NCBI RefSeq assembly: GCF_001704275.1
Contig: NZ_CP011533.1
Span: forward strand, 868,001 to 932,000
Direction: 5' to 3'
DNA from: Streptomyces noursei ATCC 11455
Lineage (GTDB): Bacteria; Actinomycetota; Actinomycetes; Streptomycetales; Streptomycetaceae
DNA: 64,000 bases
Made by a program: the position numbers and the translations under genes
In this document: piece by piece, positions 49,146 through 58,966 of the stretch
Layout: every line of letters begins with the position of its first letter
Position numbering within the stretch: position 1 is the stretch's first letter
The notes under the pieces: generated by a model
What the model was told of the DNA's origin: nothing
The model's database searches: none
The model's input: only the letters and a program-made list of their open reading frames with translations

Positions 49146-49901
49146 ATGACCAACGTGCGCGGTGAATCGATCGACCTGACCACTCCGGACGGGACCGCCG
49201 ACGCCTATCTCGCCCACCCCGACGACGGCGCGCCGCACCCCGGTGTGCTGCTCTACATGGACGCCTTCGGGCTGCGTCCGGCGTTGGAGGCGATGGCCCG
49301 GCGACTGGCCGGGCACGGGTACACGGTGCTGGTGCCCAACGTGTTCCACCGTTCCGGGCGCGCCCCGGTGGTGGAGCTGCCGGAGTTCATCGACCCTGGT
49401 GAGCGTCCCGAGCTCTTCGCCCAGCTCGGTCCCCATCTGCAGGCTCTCACCCCCGAGATGGCGATGCGGGACGCCGGCGTCTACCTCGACTGGCTGGCGG
49501 CCTCACCCCTGGTCGCGGACGGTCCCGTGGGGACGGCCGGTTACTGCATGGGCGGTGTCCTCGCGGTCCGTACCGCCGCGGCGTACCCGGACCGGGTCGC
49601 GGCCGCCGGCGCCTTCCATGCCGGCCGGTTGGTCACCGACGCCGAGGACAGCCCGCACCGGCTGGTGGACCGGATCACGGCTGAGCTGTACTTCGGCCAC
49701 GCCGACGAGGACCAGTCGATGTCGGCCGAGCACATCAAGGCGTTGGAGCAGGCGCTGGACGCCGCGGGGGTGCGGTACCGCAGCGAACTGTACGAGGGTG
49801 CCCACCACGGGTACACCCAGACCGACACCGCCGTGTACAACGCCGAAGCGGCGGAACGGCATTGGCAGGCGCTGCTGGACCTCTTCGGGCGGGCCCTGTG
49901 A
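49146..49901 (+). CDS. Dienelactone hydrolase family protein
   Basis: 251-residue alpha/beta hydrolase. Nucleophile region GTAGYCMGGVLAV with Cys, catalytic Asp in GHADEDQS and His in YEGAHHGYTQ. ATG 49146 follows GGAGAG. A second member of the family lies at 30668-31534, but the two are not near copies. The gene ends 3 bases before a convergent gene. Confidence 0.93.
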   Translation: MTNVRGESIDLTTPDGTADAYLAHPDDGAPHPGVLLYMDAFGLRPALEAMARRLAGHGYTVLVPNVFHRSGRAPVVELPEFIDPGERPELFAQLGPHLQALTPEMAMRDAGVYLDWLAASPLVADGPVGTAGYCMGGVLAVRTAAAYPDRVAAAGAFHAGRLVTDAEDSPHRLVDRITAELYFGHADEDQSMSAEHIKALEQALDAAGVRYRSELYEGAHHGYTQTDTAVYNAEAAERHWQALLDLFGRAL

Positions 49902-49904
49902 GGT

Positions 49905-50426
49905 TCAGCAACCGCTTCCGGTCGGCGTGAACTGCAGGCGGGCGCGGGCGTCCGCGCCGCGTGCCTGCTGGTAGGTGGCGGAGGTGACGCGGTACCAGAC
50001 GCCGTCCTTGCGCGGGTTGCCGTTGACGTCGTCGAGTTGCACGCACCAGCGCTCCGGCCGGATCACCCGGCGGTAGGTCTCGGTGCCCTTGGCGGTCTTC
50101 CGGCAGTCCTGGTAGTGCTCGGTGGAGTACCAGGTCTTCTTGGTCCGGCCGCTGCGCTTGGTGTGTTTGACCTGCCTGGTGGCGGGTGTGCAGGTGGTGA
50201 CCATGTGCGGGCGGGCGCCGGTGGTCGTCAGCCGGGTGAGGTGGCGGACGTCGGCCCGCAGGCCGGAGACCGCGCTCTGCTGCGGCGGGGTGTCCTGACC
50301 GCTCTGGCCGGCGCCGCGACCGTCACCGTGCGGACCCGCGGCGCCGTTCCCGCCGCCGCACGCGCCCAGGCAAGCCGTGAGGAGCGCCACCAGTCCCGTG
50401 CGTACCAGTCGCTGCTTGTTGCGCAT
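49905..50426 (-). CDS. Secreted lipoprotein of unknown function
   Basis: 173 residues. Signal peptide with positively charged start (MRNKQRLVRTGLVALLTACL) and a lipobox ending LGAC or LTAC before a GGG run. The mature part has several Cys (TTCTPAT, YQDCRK, WCVQL) and ends in GSGC. Likely anchored to the membrane. No family recognised. Confidence 0.75.
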   Translation of the reverse strand: MRNKQRLVRTGLVALLTACLGACGGGNGAAGPHGDGRGAGQSGQDTPPQQSAVSGLRADVRHLTRLTTTGARPHMVTTCTPATRQVKHTKRSGRTKKTWYSTEHYQDCRKTAKGTETYRRVIRPERWCVQLDDVNGNPRKDGVWYRVTSATYQQARGADARARLQFTPTGSGC

Positions 50427-50550
50427 GTCTCCCTCTGCGGTCTGTGGGCCGGCCGTCGGGCCCGCCCCGGCCCCACGGCAGCGGTCAGGGTATCCGAGCC
50501 CCTGGTCGCGGCCGGGGCCGGGGCGTCCGGCGGTCGCCGTCCGGTGGGTG

Positions 50551-51216
50551 TCAGCGTCTGAGCACCTTCCGCGACAGGACGTTGCCGAGCAACTGCGCGG
50601 CCTGCACCAGCACGATGAGGATGACGACGGTCACCACCATCACCCGGGTGTCGAACCGCAGATAGCCGTGGGTGATGGCGAGGTTGCCGACTCCCCCGCC
50701 GCCCACCGTGCCGGCGATCACCGAGAAGTCGATCAGCGCGACCAGCATGAACGTCATGCCGAGGATCAGCGGTCCCAGTGCCTCGGGCACCAGTACCGTC
50801 AGCAGGATCCGGACCGGGCCGGTGCCCATCGCGCGGGCCGCCTCGATGACGCCCGGCTCGACGGCGAGCAGATTGCTCTCCACGATGCGGGCCACGCCGA
50901 ACGTCGCGATCACCGTCATGGGGAAGATCACCGCGTCGGTGCCGACCGCCGTGCCGATCAACTCCCGTGTCATCGGAGACAGTACGACGATCGCGATCAG
51001 GGCGGGCACCGGTCGGACGACGTTGACCAGGGTGCTCAGGACGACGAAGACGGCCCGCTGTTGGAGGATCCCGCCCTTGCGGGTGGCATAGAGGGCCAGC
51101 CCGACGACCAGGCCGAGGAGGCCGGAGAGGGCGAGGGTGGCCAGCACCATGTACAGCGTTTCGCCGGTGGCTTCGGCGATCTTGGGCCAGAGCAGGCTCC
51201 AATCCTGCTGGATCAT
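50551..51216 (-). CDS. metI: Methionine ABC transporter permease MetI
   Basis: 221-residue permease with five hydrophobic segments and the EAA-type loop ([15 protein letters not shown], later PEALGPLI). ATG 51214-51216 overlaps the metN stop (ATGA). Third gene of the metQ-metN-metI unit. Confidence 0.93.
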   Translation of the reverse strand: MIQQDWSLLWPKIAEATGETLYMVLATLALSGLLGLVVGLALYATRKGGILQQRAVFVVLSTLVNVVRPVPALIAIVVLSPMTRELIGTAVGTDAVIFPMTVIATFGVARIVESNLLAVEPGVIEAARAMGTGPVRILLTVLVPEALGPLILGMTFMLVALIDFSVIAGTVGGGGVGNLAITHGYLRFDTRVMVVTVVILIVLVQAAQLLGNVLSRKVLRR

Positions 51217-52073
51217 GCGCTCACCTCCGCCAGTACCGACGCGGCGACGGCCTCGTCCACGCCGTGCTTGCGCAGTGCCGCGGGGAGCAGGTCGAGGAGC
51301 GGCGACGCCTGGACGGCGCTGCGGACGAACGCCCGGGTGGTGGGGTGTTGCGGCGCGGCGAAGACCTCACGCACCGGACCCGTCTCCACGATCCGTCCGG
51401 CGTCCAGCACGGCCATCCGGTCGCAGAGCGCCCGCACCACCTCCATCTCGTGGGTGATGAGCACGATCGTCACGCCCAGTTCGTCGTTGACCCGCCGCAG
51501 CAGGGCGAGTACCTCCCCGGTGGTCTGCGGGTCGAGGGCCGAGGTGGCCTCGTCGCAGAGGAGGACGGGGGGTTGGGTGGCCAGTGCGCGGGCGATGCCG
51601 ACGCGCTGGCGCTGGCCGCCGGAGAGTTGTTCGGGGTAGCGGCGGGCCTGGTCGGCGAGTCCGACGAAGCGCAGTGCCTCGTGGGCCCGGTCGCGGGCCT
51701 GTGCCCGGGGGGTACCGGCCTGCCGCAGCGGGTAGGCGACGTTGCCGAGGACGGTGCGGGAGCGGAAGAGGTTGAACTGTTGGAAGATCATTCCGATGTC
51801 CCGGCGGGCGGCGCGGAGTTGGCGGCCGCCGAGTGCGGTGAGTTCCTGCCCGTCGACCGTGACGGTGCCGGAGGTGGGTGTCTCCAGCAGGTTGATCAGG
51901 CGCAGCAGGGTGGACTTGCCGGCGCCGCTGTGGCCGACGATGCCGAAGACGCCGCCGGGTGCGATGTCGAGCGTCACCCGGTCGACGGCGCGCGTTCCAC
52001 CGGCGAACTCCTTGCTGAGGTCGCGGAGTTGGATCAGCGGTCGGGGTGTGTCGGGTTGGTGCGAGGTGGTCAC
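51213..52073 (-). CDS. metN: Methionine ABC transporter ATP-binding protein MetN
   Basis: 286 residues. Walker [12 protein letters not shown]-loop FQQFNLF, signature LSGGQRQR, Walker [12 protein letters not shown], His in ITHEMEV. A C-terminal extension after the ATPase fits the regulatory tail of MetN, though it is shorter than usual. GTG 52073 overlaps the metQ stop (GTGA), which is why I reject a longer start. Confidence 0.94.
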   Translation of the reverse strand: MTTSHQPDTPRPLIQLRDLSKEFAGGTRAVDRVTLDIAPGGVFGIVGHSGAGKSTLLRLINLLETPTSGTVTVDGQELTALGGRQLRAARRDIGMIFQQFNLFRSRTVLGNVAYPLRQAGTPRAQARDRAHEALRFVGLADQARRYPEQLSGGQRQRVGIARALATQPPVLLCDEATSALDPQTTGEVLALLRRVNDELGVTIVLITHEMEVVRALCDRMAVLDAGRIVETGPVREVFAAPQHPTTRAFVRSAVQASPLLDLLPAALRKHGVDEAVAASVLAEVSA

Positions 52074-52999
52074 GACGCCCCCTTGAGCTGCCTGTCGACG
52101 CGGGCCAGTTCCTTGGCCAGCTCGGCGGCGGAGAGGTCGAGGTGGACGGCGGTGCCGTTGGACGTCCGCCGGGCCTCGTCCTGGACCGGTCTGCCGGCGT
52201 AGAGCTTGATCACCTTGGCGTAGTCCGGGTTGTTCCGGTCCTCGGCGCGGGCCGCGATGACGTTGATGTAGGGGCGGACGTCGGGGCTGTGCGGATCGTC
52301 CTTGAACAGTGCGGTCTCCGCGCGGATGCCGGACAGCGAGGCGACGCCGTCGTTGATGACCGCCGCGTCCACGTCGGCGAGCAGCCGGGGTGTCTGCTGG
52401 GCGTTGACGGGGGTGAGGCGCAGGTGGTGGGGGTTGGCCGCGATGTCGTCGGCGGTGGCGTACAGCCCGGTGCCCTTCTTCAGCTCGATCAGCTTGGCCC
52501 GGGCCAGCAGCCGCAGGGCCCGGCCTTCGTTGGCGGGGTCGTTGGGGTGGGCGATGCGTGCGCCGTCCGGGAGGTCGGCGAGCTTCTTGACCTTCTTGGA
52601 GTACAGGCCCATCGGGACGACGGTGGTGGGGGCCAGCGGCACGATGTCGGTGCCGTTCTCGGTGTTGGACTGGGCCAGGAACACCAGGTGTTGGAAGGCG
52701 TTGAGTTCGATGTCGCCGGCGGCCAGTGCCTTGTTGGGCAGGGAGTAGTCGTCGAAGGGCACCACCTCGACGTCGAGGCCCTGCTTCTTCGCCTCCTTGG
52801 CCAGCACGTCCCACTCGGTGGAGTCGCCGCTCACGCCGACCCGGATGCGGTGGGCCGCGGATCCGGACGTGCCGCAGCCGGCGACGAGGAGGGTGAGGGC
52901 GGTCGCGGCGGTGGCCGCGAGGAGGGCCCGGCGGCGCGGTGCGCGGGGGCGTCTCGGTGCCGGGCGCCGGGTGGCGGTGTACGGGGTGGTGTGGTGCAT
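52070..52999 (-). CDS. metQ: Methionine-binding lipoprotein MetQ
   Basis: 309 residues. A long Arg-rich leader precedes a lipoprotein signal ([14 protein letters not shown], lipidated Cys near residue 42). The rest is a NlpA/MetQ-type binding domain: [46 protein letters not shown] 52997-52999 has GAGGGA about 9 bases upstream. First gene of the methionine uptake operon. The frame is open upstream into permease remnants, which is coincidental decay, not part of this protein. Confidence 0.93.
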   Translation of the reverse strand: MHHTTPYTATRRPAPRRPRAPRRRALLAATAATALTLLVAGCGTSGSAAHRIRVGVSGDSTEWDVLAKEAKKQGLDVEVVPFDDYSLPNKALAAGDIELNAFQHLVFLAQSNTENGTDIVPLAPTTVVPMGLYSKKVKKLADLPDGARIAHPNDPANEGRALRLLARAKLIELKKGTGLYATADDIAANPHHLRLTPVNAQQTPRLLADVDAAVINDGVASLSGIRAETALFKDDPHSPDVRPYINVIAARAEDRNNPDYAKVIKLYAGRPVQDEARRTSNGTAVHLDLSAAELAKELARVDRQLKGAS

Positions 53000-53094
53000 G
53001 GTGCTCGTTCCCTCGGGTGGTGGGTGTGGGTGCGGGGCGCCGGGCTCTTGTGGAGCGGACGTGCCCCGGGTCGGGTGGCTGTGGGCCAGGCCGG

Positions 53095-53345
53095 TCACGG
53101 CGGTCCGGCGAAGTGGCAGGCGGCCGCGGCGCGGCCGGGACCGGGTGCGGTCAGCGCCGGGGGCTCCCGTTCGCAGCGGCCGCGCCGGTCGGCGTCGTGC
53201 GTGGGGGACATCGCCGCGTAGCGCGGGCAGCGTCCGCGGAAGCCGCAGCCGGTGGTCGGTCGGGTGGGGCTCGGCGGGTCGCCGGCGAGCAGGATCCGTT
53301 CGCGTCCGCGCTCGCGCACCGGGTCCGGCAGCGGTACCGCCGACA
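53095..53345 (-). pseudogene. Remnant of peptide ABC transporter ATPase (DppF/OppF C-terminus)
   Basis: The frame reads [20 protein letters not shown], then [15 protein letters not shown] and ends ACHFAGPP. This is the C-terminal tail of peptide-transport ATPases (the region after the ABC core, with its cysteine motif). The Walker motifs and the rest of the gene are missing. It directly follows the permease remnant in another frame. Confidence 0.8.
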
Positions 53346-53960
53346 GAGCAGTGCGCGGGTGGGTCGAGCGCGGCGTGCAGGACGTCGGCCAGGAACCCGG
53401 CGAGCAGCACCATGACGGCGGCGAACGCGTTGACGGCGACGACGGAGTTGATGTCGCCCTTGCCGACCGCGTCGACGAACCAGGCACCCATGCCGTGCCA
53501 GCCGAAGACCTTCTCGGTGAACGCGGCGCCGGTGAACAGGGCCAGGAACCCGTAGGCGAAGAACGTCGACATCGGTACGAGGGCGGTGCGCAGACCGTGC
53601 CTGAGGACGGCGGTGCGGCGGCGCAGGCCCTTGGCGCGGGCGGTCCGCAGGAAGTCCGAGCCGAGCACGTCGAGCATGGTGCCGCGCTGGTAGCGGCTGT
53701 ATGCCGCGGCGGTGCCGAGCGCGATGGCGAGGGTCGGCAGCAGCAGGTGCACCGCGCGGTCGCCGAACAGCGTGGGCAGGCTCCCGGTCAGGCCCGGGGT
53801 CTTCTCGCCGGTGAAGGTGATGCGCTCGTGGCCGACTGCCTGGTTGGTGCGGATGGCGCCGACCTTGAGCAGGACGGCGAGCAGGAACGTGGGGGTGGAG
53901 AGCAGCAGGAACGCGCAACAGAGCGTAATGGCCGAGGCGTTTGGCGAGGTGGGCGATCAC
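53346..53960 (-). pseudogene. Remnant of peptide ABC transporter permease (DppB-like), frameshifted and deleted
   Basis: The start (IAHLAKRLGHYAL, about 53920-53956) looks like a permease N-terminus but then shifts frame. The next frame gives FLLLSTPTFLLAVLLKVGAI and continues with [20 protein letters not shown], the EAA-loop region [11 protein letters not shown], and ends near [11 protein letters not shown] with the last residues lost. About 100 residues near the N-terminus are missing compared with the usual size of about 330. Confidence 0.82.
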
Positions 53961-54155
53961 CGGTGGGAATCCTTCACGGGGAGGCGGTGCGGCCAGACGC
54001 TATCGCACCGATCGGCCGTCGCCAGGCTGTTGCGTAAACCCTTCATTGCAGCCTTGATAAATGCTCTGACCTGGTCCTTTTAAAAGGTCTTGACCGGCTT
54101 ACGGTGCCTGTGCGCCGTGGTCGTGCGGCGCCCGTCCACCGAGAGGAAGAGCAGC
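53961..54155. other. Divergent gap between permease and binding-protein remnants
   Basis: 195 bases that once probably held the promoters of the transporter. A GAGAGGAAGAGCAGC ribosome site precedes the binding-protein start at 54156. No operator recognised. Confidence 0.45.
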
Positions 54156-55574
54156 ATGAACCGGGCCCGCAGAACCATGGCGCTGGCCGTCGTGACCCTT
54201 TCCACCGCCGTGGTGCTCACTGCCTGTGGTGGGTCCGGGGGTGCTTCGGCCGACGCGTCGCGGGGCGGTTCGGCGCCGGCCGTCGGCACCCGGGACCTCA
54301 ATGCGCACCCGGCGGCGGACCTCCGGCAGGGCGGCACCCTCAAGATGGCGATCCAATAGTGGATCGGCCAGTACAACCCCAACCAGGTCGACGGCACCCA
54401 GGGCGACGCCTCCTCCATCACCGAGCTGGTCGAGCCGGACCTGTTCCTCCTCGACGCCAAGCGCCTGTTCGACCCGCTGCTGCCGGCCTCGCTCAACGCC
54501 ACCCCGGAGAGCTTCGCCAAAGCGTGGGCCGGAACTGTCCCGGTGACCGCCAACGCCATCAGGATCGGTTCCTACGACCGGACCGCACAGACCATCACGA
54601 CCGTGCCCGACCCCAACTGGTGGGGCCGGAAGCCCAAGCTGGAGCGGATCATCCACTGGGCCCTGGACGGCTCCGGCCAAGTCGACGCCTACCTCAACAA
54701 GGAGATCGACTACACCAGCGCCGCCAGCCCCGAGTCGTACCAGCGGCTGAAGGGCGACAAGGGCACCGACATCCGGATCGGCGCCCGCTGGGACCAGGTG
54801 ACCCTCAGCCTCAACGGCCGGTGCGGCCCGCTCAAGGACGTCCGGGTCCGGCAGGCGGTGATGCTCGGGGTCGACCGCTCGGCGCTGGCGAAGGTGGCCG
54901 GCAAGGACCTGCCGTTCCAGCCCAAGGTCCTCGGCAACCACTTCTTCATGCCCGACCAGGAGGGCTACCAGGACAATTCCGGCGGGTTCGGCCAGCGGGA
55001 CACCGCACGCGCCGAGCAGCTGCTGGATGCCGCCGGCTGGCGGGACAACGGGCCCGGCAAGCCGCGCACCAAGGACGGCAGGCAGCTGACCCTGGACTAT
55101 GTACTGCCCTCGGACACCGCGGGACTGGCGATGGACCAGGCCAAGCTCACCCAGCAGATGCTCGGCGAGATCGGCGTCTCGGTCGAACTGCGCAAGGTGC
55201 CGTCCAACGACTACTTCGACAAGTACATCCACCGGAGCAACTACGACCTGAGCCAGTTCCGCCAGGTCGACCAGGTCTTCCGCTCCGAGGCGTACGGCGG
55301 CTACCGCACGCCTCAGGGCGACAACACCTTCACGAACCACGGCGGGGTGTCGTCCCCCGAGGTCGACGCGCTGCTGCTGGAGGCGTCCCGGACCACGGAC
55401 GCGGCCCGGCAGATCGCCCTCTACAACAAGGCCGATGCCGCGGTCTGGCGGCTGGGCCACTCGCTCCCCCTGTACCAGCGTCCGCAGATCTTCGCGGTGC
55501 GCAAGGGGCTCGCCAACTTCGGTCCGACCGGCCTCGGGAGCGAACAGCTCGCCGACGCGGGCTGGTTGAAGTAG
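54156..55574 (+). pseudogene. Peptide-binding lipoprotein (SBP family 5, DppA-like) with nonsense codon and internal deletion
   Basis: One frame runs from ATG 54156 to TAG 55572-55574. It starts with a lipoprotein signal (VVLTACGGSG), then LRQGGTLKMAIQ, and is stopped by TAG at 54357-54359; the expected codon in this family would be Gln (CAG to TAG). The same frame continues WIGQYNPNQVDGTQGDASSI to FLLDAK, then jumps to RLFDPLLPASLNATPESF, so about 90-100 residues of the binding lobe are missing. From there to GSEQLADAGWLK the protein is well preserved. Both lesions make it non-functional. Confidence 0.88.
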
Positions 55575-55600
55575 GCGAGCGGCGGACGACGAGGGGCGGG

Positions 55601-55630
55601 GGCGGGTGGGGTGGCAGCGCCCCACCCGCC
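55601..55630. terminator. Bidirectional terminator hairpin
   Basis: Perfect 11-bp arms GGCGGGTGGGG (55601-55611) and complement (55620-55630) around an 8-base loop, between the end of the binding-protein remnant and the convergent secreted-protein gene. Confidence 0.85.
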
Positions 55631-55640
55631 GGACGTGCCG

Positions 55641-56087
55641 TCAGCTCCAGAGCCGTGTGGTGACCACGCGCGGCGTGTTCGCCGGACGGTCGGCCGGGTA
55701 GGTCAACGTCACCCGCGTGTAGTGCTGTTGACCGGAGTGACCGGACCGGGGTTGCGGGTTGTCGAAGCGCACCCGGACGGGGTAGCCGTGGAAGTGGCCC
55801 GCCGCGCAGTAAGGGCGGCAGTCGTTGACCATGTCCATCCCCACCGCCACCGCGGACGGGGAGGTCCAGTGCGACCAGCGCAGCGACTTCAGGACGTTGT
55901 TGCCGTCACCGCAGGCCAGGATGAAGCTGCCGGGACGCTCCAGTGTCTTGCCGGCGCAGTCGACGACCGCCACCCGCTGACCGCTGGACGGCGCGGAGAC
56001 GGCGGAGGCGGAGGCCGGCGCGGTGGCCGTCGCCAGTGCCACACCGGCACAGACCATGAGTGCTGCCGTTGCCCTGTGAACTCGCAT
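55641..56087 (-). CDS. Small secreted protein of unknown function
   Basis: 148 residues. Signal peptide (MRVHRATAALMVCAGVALAT, cleavage near ASA), mature part with VVDCAGK, ILACGDG, WSHW, NDCRPYCAAGHFHGYPV: four cysteines probably forming two disulphides. The pattern occurs in many small Streptomyces secreted proteins that I know only as hypothetical. Confidence 0.75.
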   Translation of the reverse strand: MRVHRATAALMVCAGVALATATAPASASAVSAPSSGQRVAVVDCAGKTLERPGSFILACGDGNNVLKSLRWSHWTSPSAVAVGMDMVNDCRPYCAAGHFHGYPVRVRFDNPQPRSGHSGQQHYTRVTLTYPADRPANTPRVVTTRLWS

Positions 56088-56335
56088 ATCCGCTCCTCAG
56101 CCGCTCGCACGGGTGGACACCTCGGACACCGGCTGCGACGCAGGGTGCGGTCGTCGTCACGGGCCGATACACGTCCCCGCGGGGCCGTCGCTGCCCCTCT
56201 GCGGAGCAGGCTACGACCGCGGCCCCGGTCGGCGCCACCCGGACCGGTCGGACCTGCGGAGGTTCCTCAGCGTGGGGCGGGGAGCACGCAGCGTACCCTG
56301 GGCGCCCCGGCGCGGGCCGGCCGTCGGTCCGCCGC

Positions 56336-57634
56336 TCAGACCGTCCCGTCGGACGCCGCCAACAGGCGCTCCACCGCGGCGAGTTCGACGCACAGGGCCA
56401 GGCCCTCCAGTGCGTCGCGCAGCTCGTCGAGGTCGGGGTAGCTGGGGGCGAGACGGATATTGCGGTCCCGGGGGTCCTTGCCGTAGGGGAAGGTGGCTCC
56501 GGCAGGGGTCAGCGCGATGCCCGCGTCCCCGGCCAGCTCGACCACGCGCGCCGCGCAGCCGTCCAACACGTCCAGGCTCACGAAGTAGCCGCCTCGGGGA
56601 CGGGTCCAGGAGGCGACACCCGTGCCCCCGAGCCGCTTCTCCAACACGGTCTCGATCAGTTCGAACTTGGGTCGCAGCAGGGCGGCATGGCGTTCCATGT
56701 GGGCCGCCACGGCCGACGCGTCGGGCAGGAAGCGGGCGTGCCGCAGCTGGTTGACCTTGTCGGGTCCGATCGTCCGCTTCGAGAAGTGGCCGAGCAGCCA
56801 GGACACGTTGGCAGGCGAGGACCCGAAGAAGGCGACGCCGCTGCCGGCCGCGGTGATCTTCGAGGTCGAGCCGAAGACGAACACCCGGTCGGGATGGCCG
56901 TGCTCCGCGCTCAGGCCGAGGATGTCCGGCAGGGACTCGTCCGCCTCCGCCACGCCGTGCACGGCATAGGCGTTGTCCCAGAAAACGCGGAAGTCGGGGG
57001 CCGCGGTCTCCATCGCGGCCAGCCGGCGCACCGTCTCGGCGGAGAAAGTGACGGCCGTGGGGTTGCTGTACTTCGGCACGCACCAGATCGCCTTGACCCG
57101 TTCGTCGGCGACGAGGCGTTCGACCTCGTCCATGTCCGGGCCGGTCTCGGTCATCGGCACCGGAATCATGTCGAGGCCCAGCTTCTCGCAGATCGCGAAG
57201 TGCCGGTCGTAGCCGGGCACCGGGCACAGCACGGCGGTCCGCCCCTCCCGGGGCCAGGGCGCGGACGAGCCGGGCACGCCGAACAGCACGGCGTCCACCA
57301 GGCACTCGTACATCAGCTCCAGGCTGGAGTTGCCGAAGGCGACCAGCTGCTCGGCCGGGACCTGGAGCGGCCCGGAGAACGTCGCCCGCAGTTCGGGCAG
57401 GCCCTGCAGACCGCCGTAGTTACGGCAGTCGGTACCGTCCTGCGCGGTGTGACCGTCGGCGCCCGGCATCCCCAACAGGGGCCGAGAAAGTGTGAGTTGC
57501 TCGGGGGAAGGCTTACCGCGGGTCAGGGCCAGACGCAGCCCCCGGCCCTTGAGGCGCCGGTGCTCGTCGCGGAGCGCGATGAGCCGGTCGGACAGCTCGG
57601 AGTGCGTGAGTGCGGGCAGTTCCAATTCCCTCAT
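56336..57634 (-). CDS. Aspartate-type aminotransferase, class I (type Ic)
   Basis: 432 residues from ATG 57634 (MRELELPALTHSEL), with AGGAAAGG before it; the longer frame adds an unlikely tail. PLP enzyme of fold type I. The Schiff-base Lys is in GSTSKITAAGSG, the cofactor-binding part in VPKYSNPTAVTFS and FWDNAYAVH, the Arg region in GGYFVSLDV. The arrangement and length fit the type Ic aspartate aminotransferases. Probable role is amino-acid metabolism; it stands alone here. Confidence 0.88.
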   Translation of the reverse strand: MRELELPALTHSELSDRLIALRDEHRRLKGRGLRLALTRGKPSPEQLTLSRPLLGMPGADGHTAQDGTDCRNYGGLQGLPELRATFSGPLQVPAEQLVAFGNSSLELMYECLVDAVLFGVPGSSAPWPREGRTAVLCPVPGYDRHFAICEKLGLDMIPVPMTETGPDMDEVERLVADERVKAIWCVPKYSNPTAVTFSAETVRRLAAMETAAPDFRVFWDNAYAVHGVAEADESLPDILGLSAEHGHPDRVFVFGSTSKITAAGSGVAFFGSSPANVSWLLGHFSKRTIGPDKVNQLRHARFLPDASAVAAHMERHAALLRPKFELIETVLEKRLGGTGVASWTRPRGGYFVSLDVLDGCAARVVELAGDAGIALTPAGATFPYGKDPRDRNIRLAPSYPDLDELRDALEGLALCVELAAVERLLAASDGTV

Positions 57635-57758
57635 CCTTTCCTCGTACGCCCCGCCGGCCACAGCAGGCGCGGGACGGCGCCACCGTAACCCGGAGGGGAC
57701 CATGCGCACCTGCCCATTTCCGCCCGTTCGATGCCGGCCGGATGCCTGGCGCGGACCC

Positions 57759-58754
57759 TCACGGCGCGGACGTCAGGGCGGCGCGCAGGGCTGCCAGCCA
57801 GTGCGCGGTGGTGCGGCGGGCCACCCCTGTGTGCGGCGCGTACGCCTCGAAGAAGTGCCAGGCACCGGGCACGTCCTTGGTCTCGACGGGCACATCGGCC
57901 TCCGTCAGGCGGCGCGCGTAGTCCCGCCCCTCGTCGCGCAGCGGGTCGAGTCCGCAGGTGAGGACGTAGGCGGGCGGCAGGCCCGAGAGGTCGGTGGCGC
58001 GGGCGGGAGCCGCGTAGGCGGGGGTGTCCGGACCGCGGTCGGGGCCGAGGTAGGTGTCCCATGTGTGCCCCAGGCCGACGCCGTTGATGATCCGGCGGTC
58101 GGTGACGCGCCGCACGGAGGCGGTGTGGAGACGGTCGTCCAGGCAGGGGATGAGAAGCCCTTGCCAGATGATGCGGGGGCCTCGGCGGTCGCGGGCCATG
58201 AGGCAGACGGCGGCGCTGAGGCCGCCGCCCGCGGAGGCCCCGGTGACGGCGATCCGGTCGGCGTCCAGGCCGAGTTCGCCGGCGTGGGCGGCCATCCATT
58301 CCAAGACGGCGTAGCAGTCCTCGACACCGGCCGGATAGCGGTGTTCGGGGGCCAGCCGGTAGTGGACGTTGACCACGACCGCGCCGGCCGCGACGCACGC
58401 CTCACGCGCCATGGGGCTGGGCCCGTCCAACTCCCCGTAGACGAAGCCACCCCCGTGGAGATAGAGCACGCCCGGCAGTACGCCCTCCGCGCCGGCCGGG
58501 CGGAGCACCTGGACGTCGATGGTGTTGCCGTCCGGGCCGGTCAGGGACATCCGCCGGATGACGACGCGGCCGTCGTCGGCGGACATCAACGGCGCCATGA
58601 GCGCCCGGAAGCCGGCCCGGAGCGCCGCGACATCGACGTAGGGGTTGTCGGGCCGCTCGGGCAACGCGGCGAAGACGTCGGCCAGTTCGGGATGCGCGGC
58701 GAGGTGCGACGAGCGGGTTTCGCCCTGGTCGTGGGCATGGGAATGGGCGTGCAT
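57759..58754 (-). CDS. HSL-family alpha/beta hydrolase (esterase/lipase)
   Basis: 331 residues. Oxyanion motif YLHGGGFVYG, nucleophile VTGASAGGGLSA, catalytic Asp in CGLDPLRDEG and His in GAWHFFEAY. It belongs to the hormone-sensitive-lipase group of esterases acting on short acyl esters. The start at 58754 gives MHAHSHAHDQGETRSS, with a His-rich tail. Divergent from a PadR regulator, which probably represses it. Confidence 0.92.
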   Translation of the reverse strand: MHAHSHAHDQGETRSSHLAAHPELADVFAALPERPDNPYVDVAALRAGFRALMAPLMSADDGRVVIRRMSLTGPDGNTIDVQVLRPAGAEGVLPGVLYLHGGGFVYGELDGPSPMAREACVAAGAVVVNVHYRLAPEHRYPAGVEDCYAVLEWMAAHAGELGLDADRIAVTGASAGGGLSAAVCLMARDRRGPRIIWQGLLIPCLDDRLHTASVRRVTDRRIINGVGLGHTWDTYLGPDRGPDTPAYAAPARATDLSGLPPAYVLTCGLDPLRDEGRDYARRLTEADVPVETKDVPGAWHFFEAYAPHTGVARRTTAHWLAALRAALTSAP

Positions 58755-58842
58755 GCGGTATCTGTCCCCGTTCTACGGCGTGCCACGGCATGGCGGCGGT
58801 CACTGCGGCGGCCAGCGGCCACTGCCGTCGCCCGTCGAGGCC

Positions 58843-58869
58843 GCCATGACCGCCATGACCGCCATGACC
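58843..58869. repeat. Three perfect tandem 9-bp repeats in the divergent promoter region
   Basis: GCCATGACC repeated three times without error between the esterase gene and the PadR gene, just outside the proposed operator. Its purpose is unknown. Confidence 0.8.
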
Positions 58870-58885
58870 GCCGCGACACAAACCA

Positions 58886-58935
58886 TCTCATTGATATGGT
58901 CCCAACGGGATGGAAGGTATGGTCTCAATGAGACC
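58886..58935. promoter_or_regulatory. Candidate PadR operator
   Basis: GGTCTCAATGAGACC at 58921-58935 is a perfect palindrome with 7-bp arms and one central base. Its core TCAATGAGA appears inverted as TCTCATTGA at 58886-58894, giving two half-site clusters 27-30 bases apart. The region lies between divergent esterase and PadR genes, the standard position for PadR autorepression. Confidence 0.7.
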
Positions 58936-58966
58936 GTGTCAAGTGAGCGGAACAGGCGAGGGGAAC

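Noticed and set aside
52999..53094. SAM-type riboswitch or T-box in front of metQ
   Set aside because: I looked for paired conserved helices before metQ and found none; the region is short and adjoins pseudogene remnants.
52070..53752. MetQ as a fusion with an upstream permease
   Set aside because: The open frame joins permease remnants to MetQ only by chance; MetQ has its own ribosome site and lipoprotein signal at 52999.
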